From Dokdonella_A sp014338185 (GTDB lineage: Bacteria > Pseudomonadota > Gammaproteobacteria > Xanthomonadales > Rhodanobacteraceae), in NCBI GenBank assembly GCA_030263295.1, contig SZOS01000004.1, positions 50,077 through 114,076 on the forward strand: DNA of 64,000 nt, in the 5' to 3' direction. The notes beneath the pieces were generated by a model, which ran no database searches, was not told the origin of the DNA, and saw only the letters and a list, made by a program, of their open reading frames with translations. A program made the position numbers and the translations under genes. Positions 9,501-17,760 of this stretch are shown one piece after another; the stretch's first letter is position 1, and every line of letters begins with the position of its first letter.

Positions 9501-9998
9501 CGCAAGATCGACAAGGAGACGCGCGCGCGCTTCCGTGAGACCTTCGATCGCGTCAACGCCGGCGTGCAGGAACTGTTCCCGCGCCTGTTCGGCGGCGGCC
9601 ATGCCTACCTGGAGCTCACCGGCGAGGACCTGCTCACGACCGGCGTGTCGATCATGGCGCGGCCACCGGGCAAGCGCGTGACCTCGATTTCGCTGCTGTC
9701 GGGTGGCGAGAAGGCGATGACCGCGGTCGCGCTGGTGTTCGCGATCTTCCGGCTCAATCCCGCGCCGTTCTGCCTGCTCGACGAGGTTGATGCGCCGCTG
9801 GACGAGGCCAACGTCGGGCGTTTCTCGGCCATGGTCCGGGAGATGAGCGAGCACGTGCAGTTCATCTTCGTCACCCACAACAAGGGCACGATGGAGGCGG
9901 CGCGGCAACTGTGCGGCGTGACCATGCGCGAACCGGGCGTGTCGCGGCTGGTGCAGGTGGATCTCGAGGAAGCCGCTAAACTGGCCGGAGCGGCGTAG
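6501..9998 (+). CDS. smc: Chromosome partition/condensin ATPase Smc
   Basis: The 1165-residue protein is full length. The head N-terminus has Walker A GPNGCGKSNIIDAIRW (about residues 32-47), followed by two long coiled coils rich in Glu, Gln, Arg and Ala. These flank a hinge at about residues 500-660 (from DWLEAVGIGDARRLG to GEWFGHGFVRVQ). The C-terminal head carries the ABC signature SLLSGGEKAM and Walker B FCLLDEVDAPLDEANVGRF. With ScpA and ScpB encoded 1 kb away on the other strand, the whole Smc-ScpAB condensin is in one neighbourhood. The ATG follows a GAGG element by a short distance. Confidence 0.96.
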   Translation: MRLTTIKLAGFKSFVDPTALHLPTNMTGVVGPNGCGKSNIIDAIRWVMGESAASRLRGDALTDVIFSGSSGRKPVGSAMVELLFDNSDGAIAGEYAGYNEISVKRVVSRDGQSQYFLNGVRCRRRDITDIFLGTGLGPRSYSIIEQGMISEIVEADPEQLRNHLEEAAGISRYKERRKETESRIKATRENLDRVRDVRDEVDKQLEHLKRQARTAERWQQLKAEQARKEAEVKALELRAAQAELEVQAGAVRKAELAIEERLAQQRHTELALEQGRESHAAAAAQVNQVQAQVYQVGSEIARIEQQIQHRKQLAEQLERARSETERAHAELTRHVELDQQRHGEAAGELAAAEPRSQQLRDAAAAAAEALRAAEARLAQWQGQWDEHAQSTSAAGQAAEVERTRLNYLDQQTLAGEQRRGALEAERNATQMDELEQALARLEGEHDSLREQVAHLTDALDERRRAAEGALEAERAAQAALSAQRSELEGLRGRLASLEALQHAALGEDGAGRDWLEAVGIGDARRLGAALQVEPGWERAVESVLDGWLDAVLLDAPLDHADALASLSGADLVLMASGEGGAPAADSLAARVQGPAAARALLARVRTCESLAAAQAQAAQLAPGESLVTPAGEWFGHGFVRVQRGAGAQVGVLAREREIREASARLSELEEAIRLQGEAMVVGKQQRVDAEHAREDAQRELYTTHRRLAEVAGQLQSQRGRIDSASERQRRIAQELDEVIGALDAGREQAREARGRLEQAIEHMSGLERRRHDLDGERRSLLEAREEARMNAREASDAAHELALSIESRRTTVAALQESLSRMQDQLAQLQARREEVALQLASSSDPLPGLEDERQVQLNQRLLVDRQMVEARQRLQEQDAELRRLEQERHQFEQTLTEQREALAQLRLREQEHRLRAQVLAGAISDAGFEFAQLIDSVPADAAVDRWQAEVAELEQKIRRLEPVNLAAISEYEEQAQRKTYLDAQLTDLATALETLEGAIRKIDKETRARFRETFDRVNAGVQELFPRLFGGGHAYLELTGEDLLTTGVSIMARPPGKRVTSISLLSGGEKAMTAVALVFAIFRLNPAPFCLLDEVDAPLDEANVGRFSAMVREMSEHVQFIFVTHNKGTMEAARQLCGVTMREPGVSRLVQVDLEEAAKLAGAA

Positions 9999-10021
9999 GC
10001 CGTACCGGTGGAGTCATCGAC

Positions 10022-10747
10022 ATGACGTGGAACCCCGCAGTCGGCATCCCGCTGTTCCTCGCGGGCGTTGTCGTGCTCGTGCTCATCTACGTGTTCGGCC
10101 GGCCGCGGCGGCCGCAACAGGGCGAGCGCCGGCCCGCACGCACGACCGAACGCGACGAGCGCATCGAGCCCACACTCGGCGAGGGCCTGGCCGGCCTCGA
10201 ACCGACCCAGGGCGAGCTGGATGTGTCGGTGGACGAACCCGCACCCGGCACCGTCGCCGCGGCACCGATGCGCTCGCCGGTGGGCGTGCGGCCCGACCAG
10301 CCCATCCAGCGCATCGTGACGCTGTTCATCGCCGCGCGCGCGGGCGATGCGCTCAGCGGTGCGGATATCGTGGTGGCTGCCGAGAAGGCCGGGCTGGAGT
10401 TCGGTGACATGGGCATCTTCCACCGGCTCGCGCTGGGCAAGAAGGCCGATGGACCGATCTTCAGCATGGCCAACATGGTCAAGCCCGGCAATTTCGACAT
10501 GGCCCGGCTCGATGAGGTGCACACGCCCGGCATCACGCTGTTCATGACACTGCCGGGGCCGCTGCCCGCACTGGACGCATGGGAGATGATGCTGCCGACC
10601 GCGCAGCGGCTGGCCGAACTGCTGGGCGCGCAGGTTCTCGATGAGGACCGCAACGCACTCGGCCGCCAGCGCATCGCGCATGTGCGCGACGAACTGCGCG
10701 CGTGGGACCGCGAGCAGGAACGTGCGCGCGCGCGCGCGGGCTACTGA
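10022..10747 (+). CDS. zipA: Cell division protein ZipA
   Basis: ZipA tethers FtsZ polymers to the inner membrane at midcell and is confined to gammaproteobacteria. The 241-residue product has an N-terminal membrane anchor (FLAGVVVLVLIYVFG, about residues 12-26), a charged and Pro/Glu-rich linker, and the C-terminal FtsZ-binding domain with GLEFGDMGIFHRL, FSMANMVKPGNFDM and TPGITLFMTLPGP. It starts 24 bases after smc, as in many gammaproteobacteria, but the usual next gene, DNA ligase (ligA), is replaced here by recX. Confidence 0.93.
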   Translation: MTWNPAVGIPLFLAGVVVLVLIYVFGRPRRPQQGERRPARTTERDERIEPTLGEGLAGLEPTQGELDVSVDEPAPGTVAAAPMRSPVGVRPDQPIQRIVTLFIAARAGDALSGADIVVAAEKAGLEFGDMGIFHRLALGKKADGPIFSMANMVKPGNFDMARLDEVHTPGITLFMTLPGPLPALDAWEMMLPTAQRLAELLGAQVLDEDRNALGRQRIAHVRDELRAWDREQERARARAGY

Positions 10748-10757
10748 GGCACGTGGC

Positions 10758-11273
10758 ATGAAGCCGCAGCAGGGCAAGTCGGCGCGACCACGCACGACCC
10801 GCCCGGCCCGGCCGGACGGCGGCTATGCCGACGCGCTGGGCATGCTCGCGCGGCGCGAGCATTCGGCGCAGGAACTGGCCAGCCGCCTCGCGCGGCGCGG
10901 CCATGCCCCGGACGAGGCCGATGCGGCGATCGCGCGGCTGCGCGAGCAGCACTACCAGAGCGATGCGCGCTTTGCGCAGGCGCTGGCGCGGCATCGCGCG
11001 GGCCAGGGCTACGGTCCCCTGCGCATCCGCGCCGAACTCAAGTCGCACGGCATCGGCGCCGCCACGATCGCGAGCGCGCTGGCGCAACTCGAGGTCGATT
11101 GGCGGGAGGTCGCGGCGGCGCAGCTGCGCCGGCATGCCGCCGGCAAGCCGGCCACCGGTACCGCCGCGCAGGCGCGCCTGGCGGCCTTTCTCTTGCGCCG
11201 CGGCTTCGATGCGGCGACAGTACGCGCCCTCACGCGTGCCCAATGGGCTGATCCGGACGGGGAGTCGGATTGA
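10758..11273 (+). CDS. recX: Regulatory protein RecX
   Basis: RecX modulates RecA filament activity. The 171-residue protein shows the repeated three-helix pattern of the family: ALGMLARREHSAQELASRLARRG, then LREQHYQSDARFAQALARHRAGQGYGPLRIRAELKSHGI (cited in parts: QSDARFAQALARHRA and GPLRIRAELKSHGI), then the C-terminal FLLRRGFDAATVRALTR. About 25 basic residues precede the core. The ATG at 10758 lies 10 bases after the zipA stop, so it is probably co-transcribed with smc-zipA. RecX usually follows recA, which is not in this window. Confidence 0.9.
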   Translation: MKPQQGKSARPRTTRPARPDGGYADALGMLARREHSAQELASRLARRGHAPDEADAAIARLREQHYQSDARFAQALARHRAGQGYGPLRIRAELKSHGIGAATIASALAQLEVDWREVAAAQLRRHAAGKPATGTAAQARLAAFLLRRGFDAATVRALTRAQWADPDGESD

Positions 11274-11344
11274 TCCCGCGCCGCCGGGCACCCTCCTTGT
11301 CGTGCCCATCATCACCGCCACCCCAGTCCTGATTCCCGCTGCAG

Positions 11345-13975
11345 ATGAAAACCGCCGAAATCCGCTCCGCCTTCCTCGAGTTCTTCCGCAGCAAGGGGCA
11401 CACCATCGTGCCATCGAGCTCGCTGGTGCCGGCCAACGATCCGACCCTGCTGTTCACCAACTCGGGGATGGTGCAGTTCAAGAACGTGTTCCTCGGCAGC
11501 GAAAAGCTCAAGTTCGTGCGTGCCGCCGACGTGCAGCGCTGCCTGCGCGCGGGTGGCAAGCACAACGACCTGGACTCGGTCGGCTACACCGCGCGCCACC
11601 ACACCTTCTTCGAGATGCTCGGCAACTGGTCCTTCGGCGACTATTTCAAGCGCGAGGCGATCGAGTGGGCGTGGGAGTTCCTCACCGGGGTGCTCAAGCT
11701 CGACGGGCAGCGCCTGTGGGTCACGGTGTATCACACCGATGACGAGGCCTGGCGGATCTGGAACGAGGTGATCGGTGTGCCGGCGCAGCGCATCGTCCGC
11801 ATCGGCGACAACAAGGGCGCGCCGTTTGCCTCGGACAATTTCTGGCAGATGGCCGACACCGGCCCGTGCGGGCCGTGCACCGAGATCTTCTACGACCATG
11901 GCCCCGGCGTGGCCGGTGGCCCGCCCGGCTCGCCCGACGAGGATGGCGATCGCTACATCGAGATCTGGAACCTCGTGTTCATGCAGTTCGATCGCGCCGC
12001 CGACGGCACGCTCAGTCTCTTGCCGGCACCGTGCGTGGACACGGGCATGGGCCTGGAGCGCCTCGCAGCGGTGCTGCAGCACGTGCATTCCAACTACGAG
12101 ATCGACCTGTTCCAGCACCTCGTCGGCGAGGCCGCGCGCCTCACCGGCACGCGCGACCTGGCCGACAAGTCGCTGCGCGTGATCGCCGACCACATCCGCG
12201 CTTGCGCATTCCTCATGGTCGACGGCGTGCTGCCGTCCAACGAGGGGCGCGGCTACGTGCTGCGCCGGATCATCCGCCGCGCGCTGCGCCATGGCTGGAT
12301 GCTCGGCCAGAAGCAACCCTTCTTCCACGCGATGGTGCCGGCGCTGGTGGCCGTGATGGGCGAGGCCTATCCCGAGCTGCCGGCGCGGCGCGAACTGGTG
12401 GAGCGTGCGCTCAAGGCCGAGGAGGAGCGTTTCGGCGAGACGCTGGAACAGGGCATGAAGGTGTTCGAGGAAGTGGCGGCCAAGGCTTCCGGCACGATCC
12501 CGGGCGAGGCCGCCTTCCGGCTCTACGACACCTATGGTTTTCCGGTCGACCTCACCGCCGACATCGCACGTGAACGTGCACTCACGGTGGACATGGCCGG
12601 ATTCGCCGCGGCGATGGAGCAGCAGCGCGAACGCGCGCGTGCGGCCAGCCATTTCGACAGCAAGGCCAGCCTGCCCGCGGAGCTGGCCAGCGCCCTCGCG
12701 CCGACGCGTTTCCTCGGCTACCAGACGCTGTCGGCGAGCGCGGTGACGGTACTCGCGATCGTGCGCGACGGGCGCGGCGTGGATGCATTGGCCGATGGCG
12801 AACAGGGCCTGGTGATCCTCGACCGCACGCCGTTCTACGCCGAATCGGGCGGCCAGGTCGGCGACACCGGCACGCTGTCCGGACCCGACGGCCGGTTCGA
12901 GGTGATCGACACGATCAAGCTCGGCGGCGTGTTCCATGTGCACAACGGCAGCTGGCATGGCGCGGCGCTGCGTGTCGGCGCCCAGCTTGATGCGCAGGTG
13001 GATGCGGCGCGGCGCCAGGCGATCGTGCTCAACCACTCGGCCACCCACCTGCTGCATGCCGCGTTGCGCCAGGTGCTGGGCAGCCACGTACAGCAGAAGG
13101 GCTCGCTGGTGGCGCCCGATCGCCTGCGCTTCGACTTCGCCCATTTCCAGCCGGTCGGCGCCGACGAACTGCGCCGCATCGAGGACCTGGTCAATGCGCA
13201 GGTGCGGCGCAACGCGCCCGCCGAGGTGCACGAGATGGCCTACCAGGCCGCGCTCGACTTTGGCGCGATCGCGCTGTTCGGCGAGAAGTATGGCGATGAG
13301 GTGCGGGTGCTCAGGATGGGGGACTTTTCCACCGAGTTGTGCGGGGGTACCCACGTTGCGCGCACCGGCGACATCGGCCTGTTCAAGATCGTCGCCGAAA
13401 GCGGCGTCGCCGCGGGCGTGCGCCGGATCGAGGCCGTGACCGGGGCCGGTGCGCTCGCCCACGTCGCGGCCGAGGAGGCGCGGCTGGCCGCGATCGGGGC
13501 CTTGCTGTCGGGCACTGGCGATGCGGTGGTCGACAAGCTGCGGCAAGTGTTCGAACGCCAGAAGAAGCTCGAGCGCGAGCTGGAGTCGCTCAAGGCCAGG
13601 GCCGCCAGCGCGGCGATCCACGAACTGGCCGCGGCGGCGATCCGCATCGGTCCGGTGGCGGTGGTCGCCGCGCGCGTGGATGGGCTGGATGCGAAGGCCT
13701 TGCGTGAGGGCGTGGACCTGCTCAAGCACAGGCTCGCCGACTGCGTGGTGTTGCTGGCCGCGGGTGCCGATGGCAAGGCGGCACTGATCGGGGGCGTGCA
13801 GGGCGCGGCCTTGGGCAAGGTCAAGGCCGGCGAGGTGGTCGCCCACGTGGCGGCGCGGATCGAGGGCAAGGGCGGCGGGCGCGCCGATCTCGCCCAGGGC
13901 GGCGGGGTCGATTCGCCGACGCTGGATGCGGCGCTGGCGGCACTGCCGGCGTGGCTGGAAACCAAATTGATGTAA
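11345..13975 (+). CDS. alaS: Alanyl-tRNA synthetase
   Basis: AlaRS charges tRNA-Ala. The 876-residue product is full length: class II catalytic domain at the N-terminus (MVQFKNVFLGSEK, ARHHTFFEMLGNWSFGDYFK, NEGRGYVLRRIIRRALRHG), an editing domain with the zinc motif HSATHLLHAALRQVLG plus CGGTHVARTGDIG (about residues 563-680), and a C-terminal coiled coil and C-Ala domain. The gene is followed by csrA, tRNA-Ser and tRNA-Arg, the order also known in Escherichia coli, which supports the assignment. Confidence 0.97.
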   Translation: MKTAEIRSAFLEFFRSKGHTIVPSSSLVPANDPTLLFTNSGMVQFKNVFLGSEKLKFVRAADVQRCLRAGGKHNDLDSVGYTARHHTFFEMLGNWSFGDYFKREAIEWAWEFLTGVLKLDGQRLWVTVYHTDDEAWRIWNEVIGVPAQRIVRIGDNKGAPFASDNFWQMADTGPCGPCTEIFYDHGPGVAGGPPGSPDEDGDRYIEIWNLVFMQFDRAADGTLSLLPAPCVDTGMGLERLAAVLQHVHSNYEIDLFQHLVGEAARLTGTRDLADKSLRVIADHIRACAFLMVDGVLPSNEGRGYVLRRIIRRALRHGWMLGQKQPFFHAMVPALVAVMGEAYPELPARRELVERALKAEEERFGETLEQGMKVFEEVAAKASGTIPGEAAFRLYDTYGFPVDLTADIARERALTVDMAGFAAAMEQQRERARAASHFDSKASLPAELASALAPTRFLGYQTLSASAVTVLAIVRDGRGVDALADGEQGLVILDRTPFYAESGGQVGDTGTLSGPDGRFEVIDTIKLGGVFHVHNGSWHGAALRVGAQLDAQVDAARRQAIVLNHSATHLLHAALRQVLGSHVQQKGSLVAPDRLRFDFAHFQPVGADELRRIEDLVNAQVRRNAPAEVHEMAYQAALDFGAIALFGEKYGDEVRVLRMGDFSTELCGGTHVARTGDIGLFKIVAESGVAAGVRRIEAVTGAGALAHVAAEEARLAAIGALLSGTGDAVVDKLRQVFERQKKLERELESLKARAASAAIHELAAAAIRIGPVAVVAARVDGLDAKALREGVDLLKHRLADCVVLLAAGADGKAALIGGVQGAALGKVKAGEVVAHVAARIEGKGGGRADLAQGGGVDSPTLDAALAALPAWLETKLM

Positions 13976-14002
13976 GCACGCGCCAGGCATGTGTTGCGTT
14001 CA

Positions 14003-14031
14003 TTGCGTGCCAGAATTGCGTTGGTTAGTAT
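14003..14031 (+). promoter_or_regulatory. Candidate sigma-70 promoter for csrA
   Basis: A -35 element TTGCGT is followed after exactly 17 bases by the -10 element TAGTAT in the gap between alaS and csrA. Transcription would begin near 14038, giving a leader of about 150 bases. That leader contains a small perfect hairpin (GGACGT-TGA-ACGTCC, 14085-14099). Confidence 0.55.
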
Positions 14032-14186
14032 CGCCAAGCCCGTGTCGGTACTTGAGGCGAGTGTCGCCCGGGCAATGGAAAAGAGGACGTTGAACGTCCC
14101 CTGGACACCGGGTCGGCCCGAGGGGCGGCCGGCAACCATGCGGTGCGGCGCGACGAACGCGCGGCGGCCGCGCCAAGGAGAGCCAC

Positions 14187-14399
14187 ATGTTGATTTTGAC
14201 TCGCCGTGTGGGCGAGACATTGATGATCGGTGACGAAGTGACAGTCACCGTGTTGGGTGTCAAGGGGAACCAGGTGCGCATTGGCATCAATGCGCCCAAG
14301 GATGTGGCCGTGCATCGCGAAGAGATCTACCAGCGGATCAAGCGCGAGCTGGCCCCGGGTGAACACGCACACCCGGCCGAGGACAAGGCTTCCAGCTGA
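14187..14399 (+). CDS. csrA: Carbon storage regulator CsrA/RsmA
   Basis: CsrA is a dimeric RNA-binding translational regulator that recognises GGA in hairpin loops or ribosome-binding sites. The 70-residue protein has the complete family sequence: MLILTRRVGETLMIGDEVTV, then GVKGNQVRIGINAPKDVAVHREEIYQRI, with the key Arg of the VHREEI strand present, and a hydrophilic tail. A strong AAGGAG lies nine to ten bases before the ATG. Its position after alaS and before tRNA-Ser(GCT) is conserved across gammaproteobacteria. Confidence 0.97.
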   Translation: MLILTRRVGETLMIGDEVTVTVLGVKGNQVRIGINAPKDVAVHREEIYQRIKRELAPGEHAHPAEDKASS

Positions 14400-14483
14400 T
14401 TCTTTGACCGCGCGCGTTGCGATCGGTATGCTCCGCAGTTCGTTGCCGCGGCACCCGTCGTGCGCGGCGCGAGGCAGGTCAAC

Positions 14484-14576
14484 GGAGAGATGCCCGAGAG
14501 GCCGAAGGGGCTCCCCTGCTAAGGGAGTATAGGGTCAAAAGCTCTATCGAGGGTTCGAATCCCTCTCTCTCCGCCA
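14484..14576 (+). tRNA. tRNA-Ser(GCT)
   Basis: A 93-base cloverleaf with acceptor GGAGAGA/TCTCTCC, anticodon GCT in a CTCCC-stem loop, a long class II variable arm, the GGTTCGAAT T-loop and an encoded CCA end. Confidence 0.96.
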
Positions 14577-14760
14577 GTACCACACGCAGCACGGATCACG
14601 CGGCATGGATCGCAGCGCACGCCTCACGCAGGTGATGCATGCGGTGCAACAAGGCGGTTGACGCGCGTGCACGCAATCAGAATAATCGCGCGCCTTCATC
14701 GACACGCGTCGGTGGGAGCGCAGGACGGCAGCGCTGCTGTCGCCAGGCCAGTACAACCAT

Positions 14761-14837
14761 GCGCCCGTAGCTCAGCTGGATAGAGCACCAGGCTACGAAC
14801 TTGGGGGTCGGGAGTTCGAATCTCTCCGGGCGCGCCA
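14761..14837 (+). tRNA. tRNA-Arg(ACG)
   Basis: A 77-base cloverleaf with acceptor GCGCCCG/CGGGCGC, anticodon stem CCAGG/CTTGG around loop CTACGAA, T-loop GTTCGAATC and an encoded CCA. The A34 would be edited to inosine by TadA. Confidence 0.96.
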
Positions 14838-14846
14838 TGCAAGGTG

Positions 14847-14874
14847 AAGGGTGCTTCGGCACCCTTTATTTTTT
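14847..14874 (+). terminator. Rho-independent terminator after tRNA-Arg(ACG)
   Basis: An 8-bp stem AAGGGTGC / GCACCCTT closed by a stable TTCG tetraloop is followed by TATTTTTT. It starts 10 bases after the tRNA and probably ends the csrA-tRNA-Ser-tRNA-Arg transcript. Confidence 0.92.
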
Positions 14875-15043
14875 GTGGCGAACACCCGCCTCCAGGGTGC
14901 GCCGGGGCGCGGGCATCGCGGCATGATGCAAGGGCGCGTTGGCGATGCCCCGGAGCTTGCGGTCGTTTCGCTCCGGTCGATTGACGATGCGCGATGGCGT
15001 TCGTACCATTGCGGGCTGTCTTGTTGTGTGAGCGTCGGCGTTC

Positions 15044-15120
15044 CGGGGTATAGCGCAGTCTGGTAGCGCGCCTGCTTTGGGAGCAGGATGTCGGGGGTTC
15101 GAATCCCTCTACCCCGACCA
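15044..15120 (+). tRNA. tRNA-Pro(TGG)
   Basis: A 77-base cloverleaf with acceptor CGGGGTA/TACCCCG, anticodon TGG in loop TTTGGGA on stem CCTGC/GCAGG, and an encoded CCA. The C1-G72 pair is the usual bacterial proline identity feature. Confidence 0.96.
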
Positions 15121-15171
15121 TCCACCGTCAACGTGAGCGGAGGCGGCGGGACGATGTGTGCGGCTTGTGAT

Positions 15172-15248
15172 GCGCCCGTAGCTCAACTGGATAGAGCATC
15201 GGCCTTCTAAGCCGACGGTTGCAGGTTCGAGTCCTGTCGGGCGCGCCA
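15172..15248 (+). tRNA. tRNA-Arg(TCT)
   Basis: A 77-base cloverleaf with acceptor GCGCCCG/CGGGCGC, anticodon TCT in loop CTTCTAA on stem TCGGC/GCCGA, and an encoded CCA. It shares its acceptor stem with the tRNA-Arg(ACG) gene 400 bases upstream. Confidence 0.96.
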
Positions 15249-15402
15249 GTACTCCCGCGCGAGTTCGCCTTGGCGGACCCGCGGCAGGCAGGCGGGCGAG
15301 GCAGGGTGGTGTGGTGATCCGAAGCGTGCGCTGTGATGGCGCGATCGCGACGGCAGGACAGTCACCACGGGCCGTGCCAGGGAAGGGTGGGCAGGGTTGT
15401 TG

Positions 15403-15479
15403 GTGGACGTAGCTCAGCTGGTTAGAGTACTGGATTGTGATTCCAGTTGTCGTGGGTTCGAGTCCCATCGTCCACCCCA
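15403..15479 (+). tRNA. tRNA-His(GTG)
   Basis: Cloverleaf with acceptor GTGGACG/CGTCCAC, anticodon GTG in loop TTGTGAT on stem CTGGA/TCCAG, and an encoded CCA. A genomic G at 15402 provides the histidine-specific G-1 opposite C73. Confidence 0.96.
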
Positions 15480-15505
15480 TTTTCGTTACAATAGACGTTT
15501 CATGT

Positions 15506-15581
15506 GGGCCGTTAGCTCAGTTGGTAGAGCAGGAGACTCTTAATCTCTTGGTCCTAGGTTCGAGTCCTAGACGGCCCACCA
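15506..15581 (+). tRNA. tRNA-Lys(CTT)
   Basis: A 76-base cloverleaf with acceptor GGGCCGT/ACGGCCC, anticodon CTT in loop CTCTTAA, and an encoded CCA. A TACAAT box at 15487-15492 sits just upstream but has no clear -35 partner. Confidence 0.95.
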
Positions 15582-15644
15582 ATTTTTCCTGACGCTGCGT
15601 ACCGGCGACTCGCGCACGGCGTGCAAGCGGCAGAGTCCGACCGG

Positions 15645-15729
15645 GCGAAAGTGGCGAAACTGGTAGACGCACCAGATTTAGGTTCTGGCGGGGCAACCCG
15701 TGAGAGTTCGAATCTCTCCTTTCGCACCA
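15645..15729 (+). tRNA. tRNA-Leu(TAG)
   Basis: An 85-base class II tRNA with acceptor GCGAAAG/CTTTCGC, anticodon TAG in loop TTTAGGT on stem CCAGA/TCTGG, a long variable arm and an encoded CCA. It ends 91 bases before the tig start. Confidence 0.96.
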
Positions 15730-15820
15730 CGCCTTCGCGTTGCGTACTCATCGCCGTGACTGCACCGCCCGCGCCGGTTCCGGGGCGCCGCTGCTGATCA
15801 AAGTCGTCCAGAGGAACACC

Positions 15821-17098
15821 ATGCAAGTCTCGCTCGAAAATCTCGGCTCGCTCGGCCGCAAGCTCACGGTTCGCCTTCCCGCGCAGCGCCTCGAGGACAC
15901 GGTCCGCACGCGCCTGGTGGAGATGGGCCGCACGGTCCGCCTCAAGGGCTTCCGGCCCGGCAAGGTGCCGGCCAAGGTGATCGAGCAGCGCTTCGGCGGA
16001 CAGGTCCGCAACGAGGCGTTGTCGGACATGATCGGGTCGAGTTTCCAGGAAGCGATCGCGCAGCAGAAGCTGCGTCCGGCGGTACAGCCGTCGATCGCGA
16101 CCACTGGGCGCCCGGACAACGGCGAGATCGAATACACGGCCACGTTCGAGGTGCTGCCCGAGATCGGCAAGCTCGACGTCGCGGGCCTCGACATCACCCG
16201 CCCGGTGGCGACGGTGACCGACGCCGACATCGACCAGATGATCGACACGCTGCGCCTGCAGCGCCGCACCTGGACGCCGGTCGAGCGCGCGGCGCGCGAG
16301 GGCGACATGGTGCTGTTCGAGTACTCGGCGCAGGGCGATGGCTTCCGCCATCCCGACAGCGGCATGGACCGCGTGGGCGCGATCCTCGGCTCGGGCGCCT
16401 ACTCCAAGGATCTGGAGGACCGCATCGCGGGCCATGCCGCGGGCGAGGCGTTCAATGCACGGATCGATTTCCCGCAGGATGCACGCACGCCGGCACTGGC
16501 CGGCAAGTCGGCCGACGTCGAAGTCAAGCTCGTGCGCGTGCAGGAGGCGACCTTGCCGCCGGTGGACGATGCGTTCGTGGCGAGCTTCGGCGTCAAGGAA
16601 GGTGGCATGGAGCGTTTCCGCGAGGACGTGCGCGCCAACCTCGAACGCGAGCTCAAGAACGTGCTGATGTCGCGCCTCAAGGCCGACGCGCTCGACAAAC
16701 TCGTGGCGGCGCATCCCGAACTGGAGATCCCGCAAGGCCTGGTGGAGGCCGAGGCGCGCCAGCTGGCGCAGCAGGCCGGGGCGCAGTCCAGCCAGGCGAT
16801 GCTCGAGTTCGTGGGTACCGCGCGCCGGCGCGTGGCTGCGGGCCTGCTCATCGCGGAGTTGGCCAAGCAGAACGAAATCCGGCTGGACTCGCGCCGCGTG
16901 AGCGAGGCACTCGCGGCGATCGCCTCCACCTACGAAGAACCGCAGCAGGTCGTTGAACTGTACTCGCGCGATCCCCAGTTGATGGGCGCGCTGCAGAATC
17001 GCGTGATGGAGGACCAGGTCGTGGAATGGCTGGCCGACCACGCCAAGTGCAGCGAGCGGCAACTCACTTTCAGCGAAGTCATGCGGCCGGGCGCCTGA
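15821..17098 (+). CDS. tig: Trigger factor
   Basis: Trigger factor is the ribosome-bound chaperone and prolyl isomerase that meets nascent chains. The 425-residue product has the N-terminal ribosome-binding domain with the signature GFRPGKVPAKVIEQRFG (about residues 44-60), the central FKBP-like domain starting REGDMVLFEYSAQG, and the helical C-terminal domain (LKADALDKLVAAHPELEIPQ onward). The ATG at 15821 gives the canonical MQVSLENL start. It heads the conserved tig-clpP-clpX-lon block; clpP begins 26 bases after the stop. Confidence 0.96.
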   Translation: MQVSLENLGSLGRKLTVRLPAQRLEDTVRTRLVEMGRTVRLKGFRPGKVPAKVIEQRFGGQVRNEALSDMIGSSFQEAIAQQKLRPAVQPSIATTGRPDNGEIEYTATFEVLPEIGKLDVAGLDITRPVATVTDADIDQMIDTLRLQRRTWTPVERAAREGDMVLFEYSAQGDGFRHPDSGMDRVGAILGSGAYSKDLEDRIAGHAAGEAFNARIDFPQDARTPALAGKSADVEVKLVRVQEATLPPVDDAFVASFGVKEGGMERFREDVRANLERELKNVLMSRLKADALDKLVAAHPELEIPQGLVEAEARQLAQQAGAQSSQAMLEFVGTARRRVAAGLLIAELAKQNEIRLDSRRVSEALAAIASTYEEPQQVVELYSRDPQLMGALQNRVMEDQVVEWLADHAKCSERQLTFSEVMRPGA

Positions 17099-17124
17099 GC
17101 GGACCGGCGCCGCGGGAGAACTCC

Positions 17125-17760
17125 ATGTCCAGTCACATCACGCCTGCCACCAGCCTCAACCTCGTGCCGATGGTGGTCGAGCAGACCTCGCGTGGCGAGC
17201 GCGCGTACGACATCTATTCGCGCCTGCTCAAGGAGCGCGTGGTGTTCTGCGTAGGCCCGATTGACGACTACATGGCCAACGTGATCGTGGCGCAGTTGCT
17301 GTTCCTGGAGTCGGAAAACCCGGACAAGGACATCAACCTGTACATCAACAGCCCGGGTGGCGTGGTCACCGCGGGGCTGGCGATCTACGACACCATGCAG
17401 TACATCCGCTGCGACGTGAGCACGATGTGCGTGGGGCAGGCGGCCAGTGCCGCTTCGCTCCTGCTCATGGCCGGTGCCAAGGGCAAGCGCTACGCGCTGC
17501 CCAACTCGCGCGTGATGATCCACCAGCCCTCGGGCGGGGCCCAGGGGCAGGCCACCGACATCGAGATCCAGGCCCGCGAGATCCTGTACCTGCGCAGCCG
17601 CCTCAACAACATCTATGTGCGCCATACCGGGCAGCCGATCGAGCAGATCGAGCGCGACATGGAGCGCGACCGCTTCATGAGTGGTGACGAGGCCAAGGCC
17701 TACGGCCTCATCGACGCGGTGCTCGACCGTCGCGTGCCCGAGGCCGCAGCAGCCAGCTGA
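17125..17760 (+). CDS. clpP: ATP-dependent Clp protease proteolytic subunit
   Basis: ClpP forms the tetradecameric serine protease chamber fed by ClpX. The 211-residue protein carries the catalytic triad Ser108 (VGQAASAAS), His133 (RVMIHQPSGG) and Asp182 (IERDMERD), with spacing identical to the E. coli enzyme. The N-terminal LNLVPMVVEQTSRGERAYDIYS is typical, including the processed propeptide region. GGGAGAA precedes the ATG at 17125. It lies directly between tig and clpX. Confidence 0.97.
   Translation: MSSHITPATSLNLVPMVVEQTSRGERAYDIYSRLLKERVVFCVGPIDDYMANVIVAQLLFLESENPDKDINLYINSPGGVVTAGLAIYDTMQYIRCDVSTMCVGQAASAASLLLMAGAKGKRYALPNSRVMIHQPSGGAQGQATDIEIQAREILYLRSRLNNIYVRHTGQPIEQIERDMERDRFMSGDEAKAYGLIDAVLDRRVPEAAAAS

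Noticed and set aside
11312..13990. An 892-codon open frame on the minus strand covering alaS
   Set aside because: It is antisense to a complete, motif-verified alaS. Such long antisense frames arise from high GC at third positions; its product is Arg/His/Leu-rich with no domain.
14484..15729. The tRNA cluster as an integration site of a genomic island
   Set aside because: All seven tRNAs are intact, no integrase or partial tRNA copy is nearby, and the flanking genes are conserved housekeeping genes.
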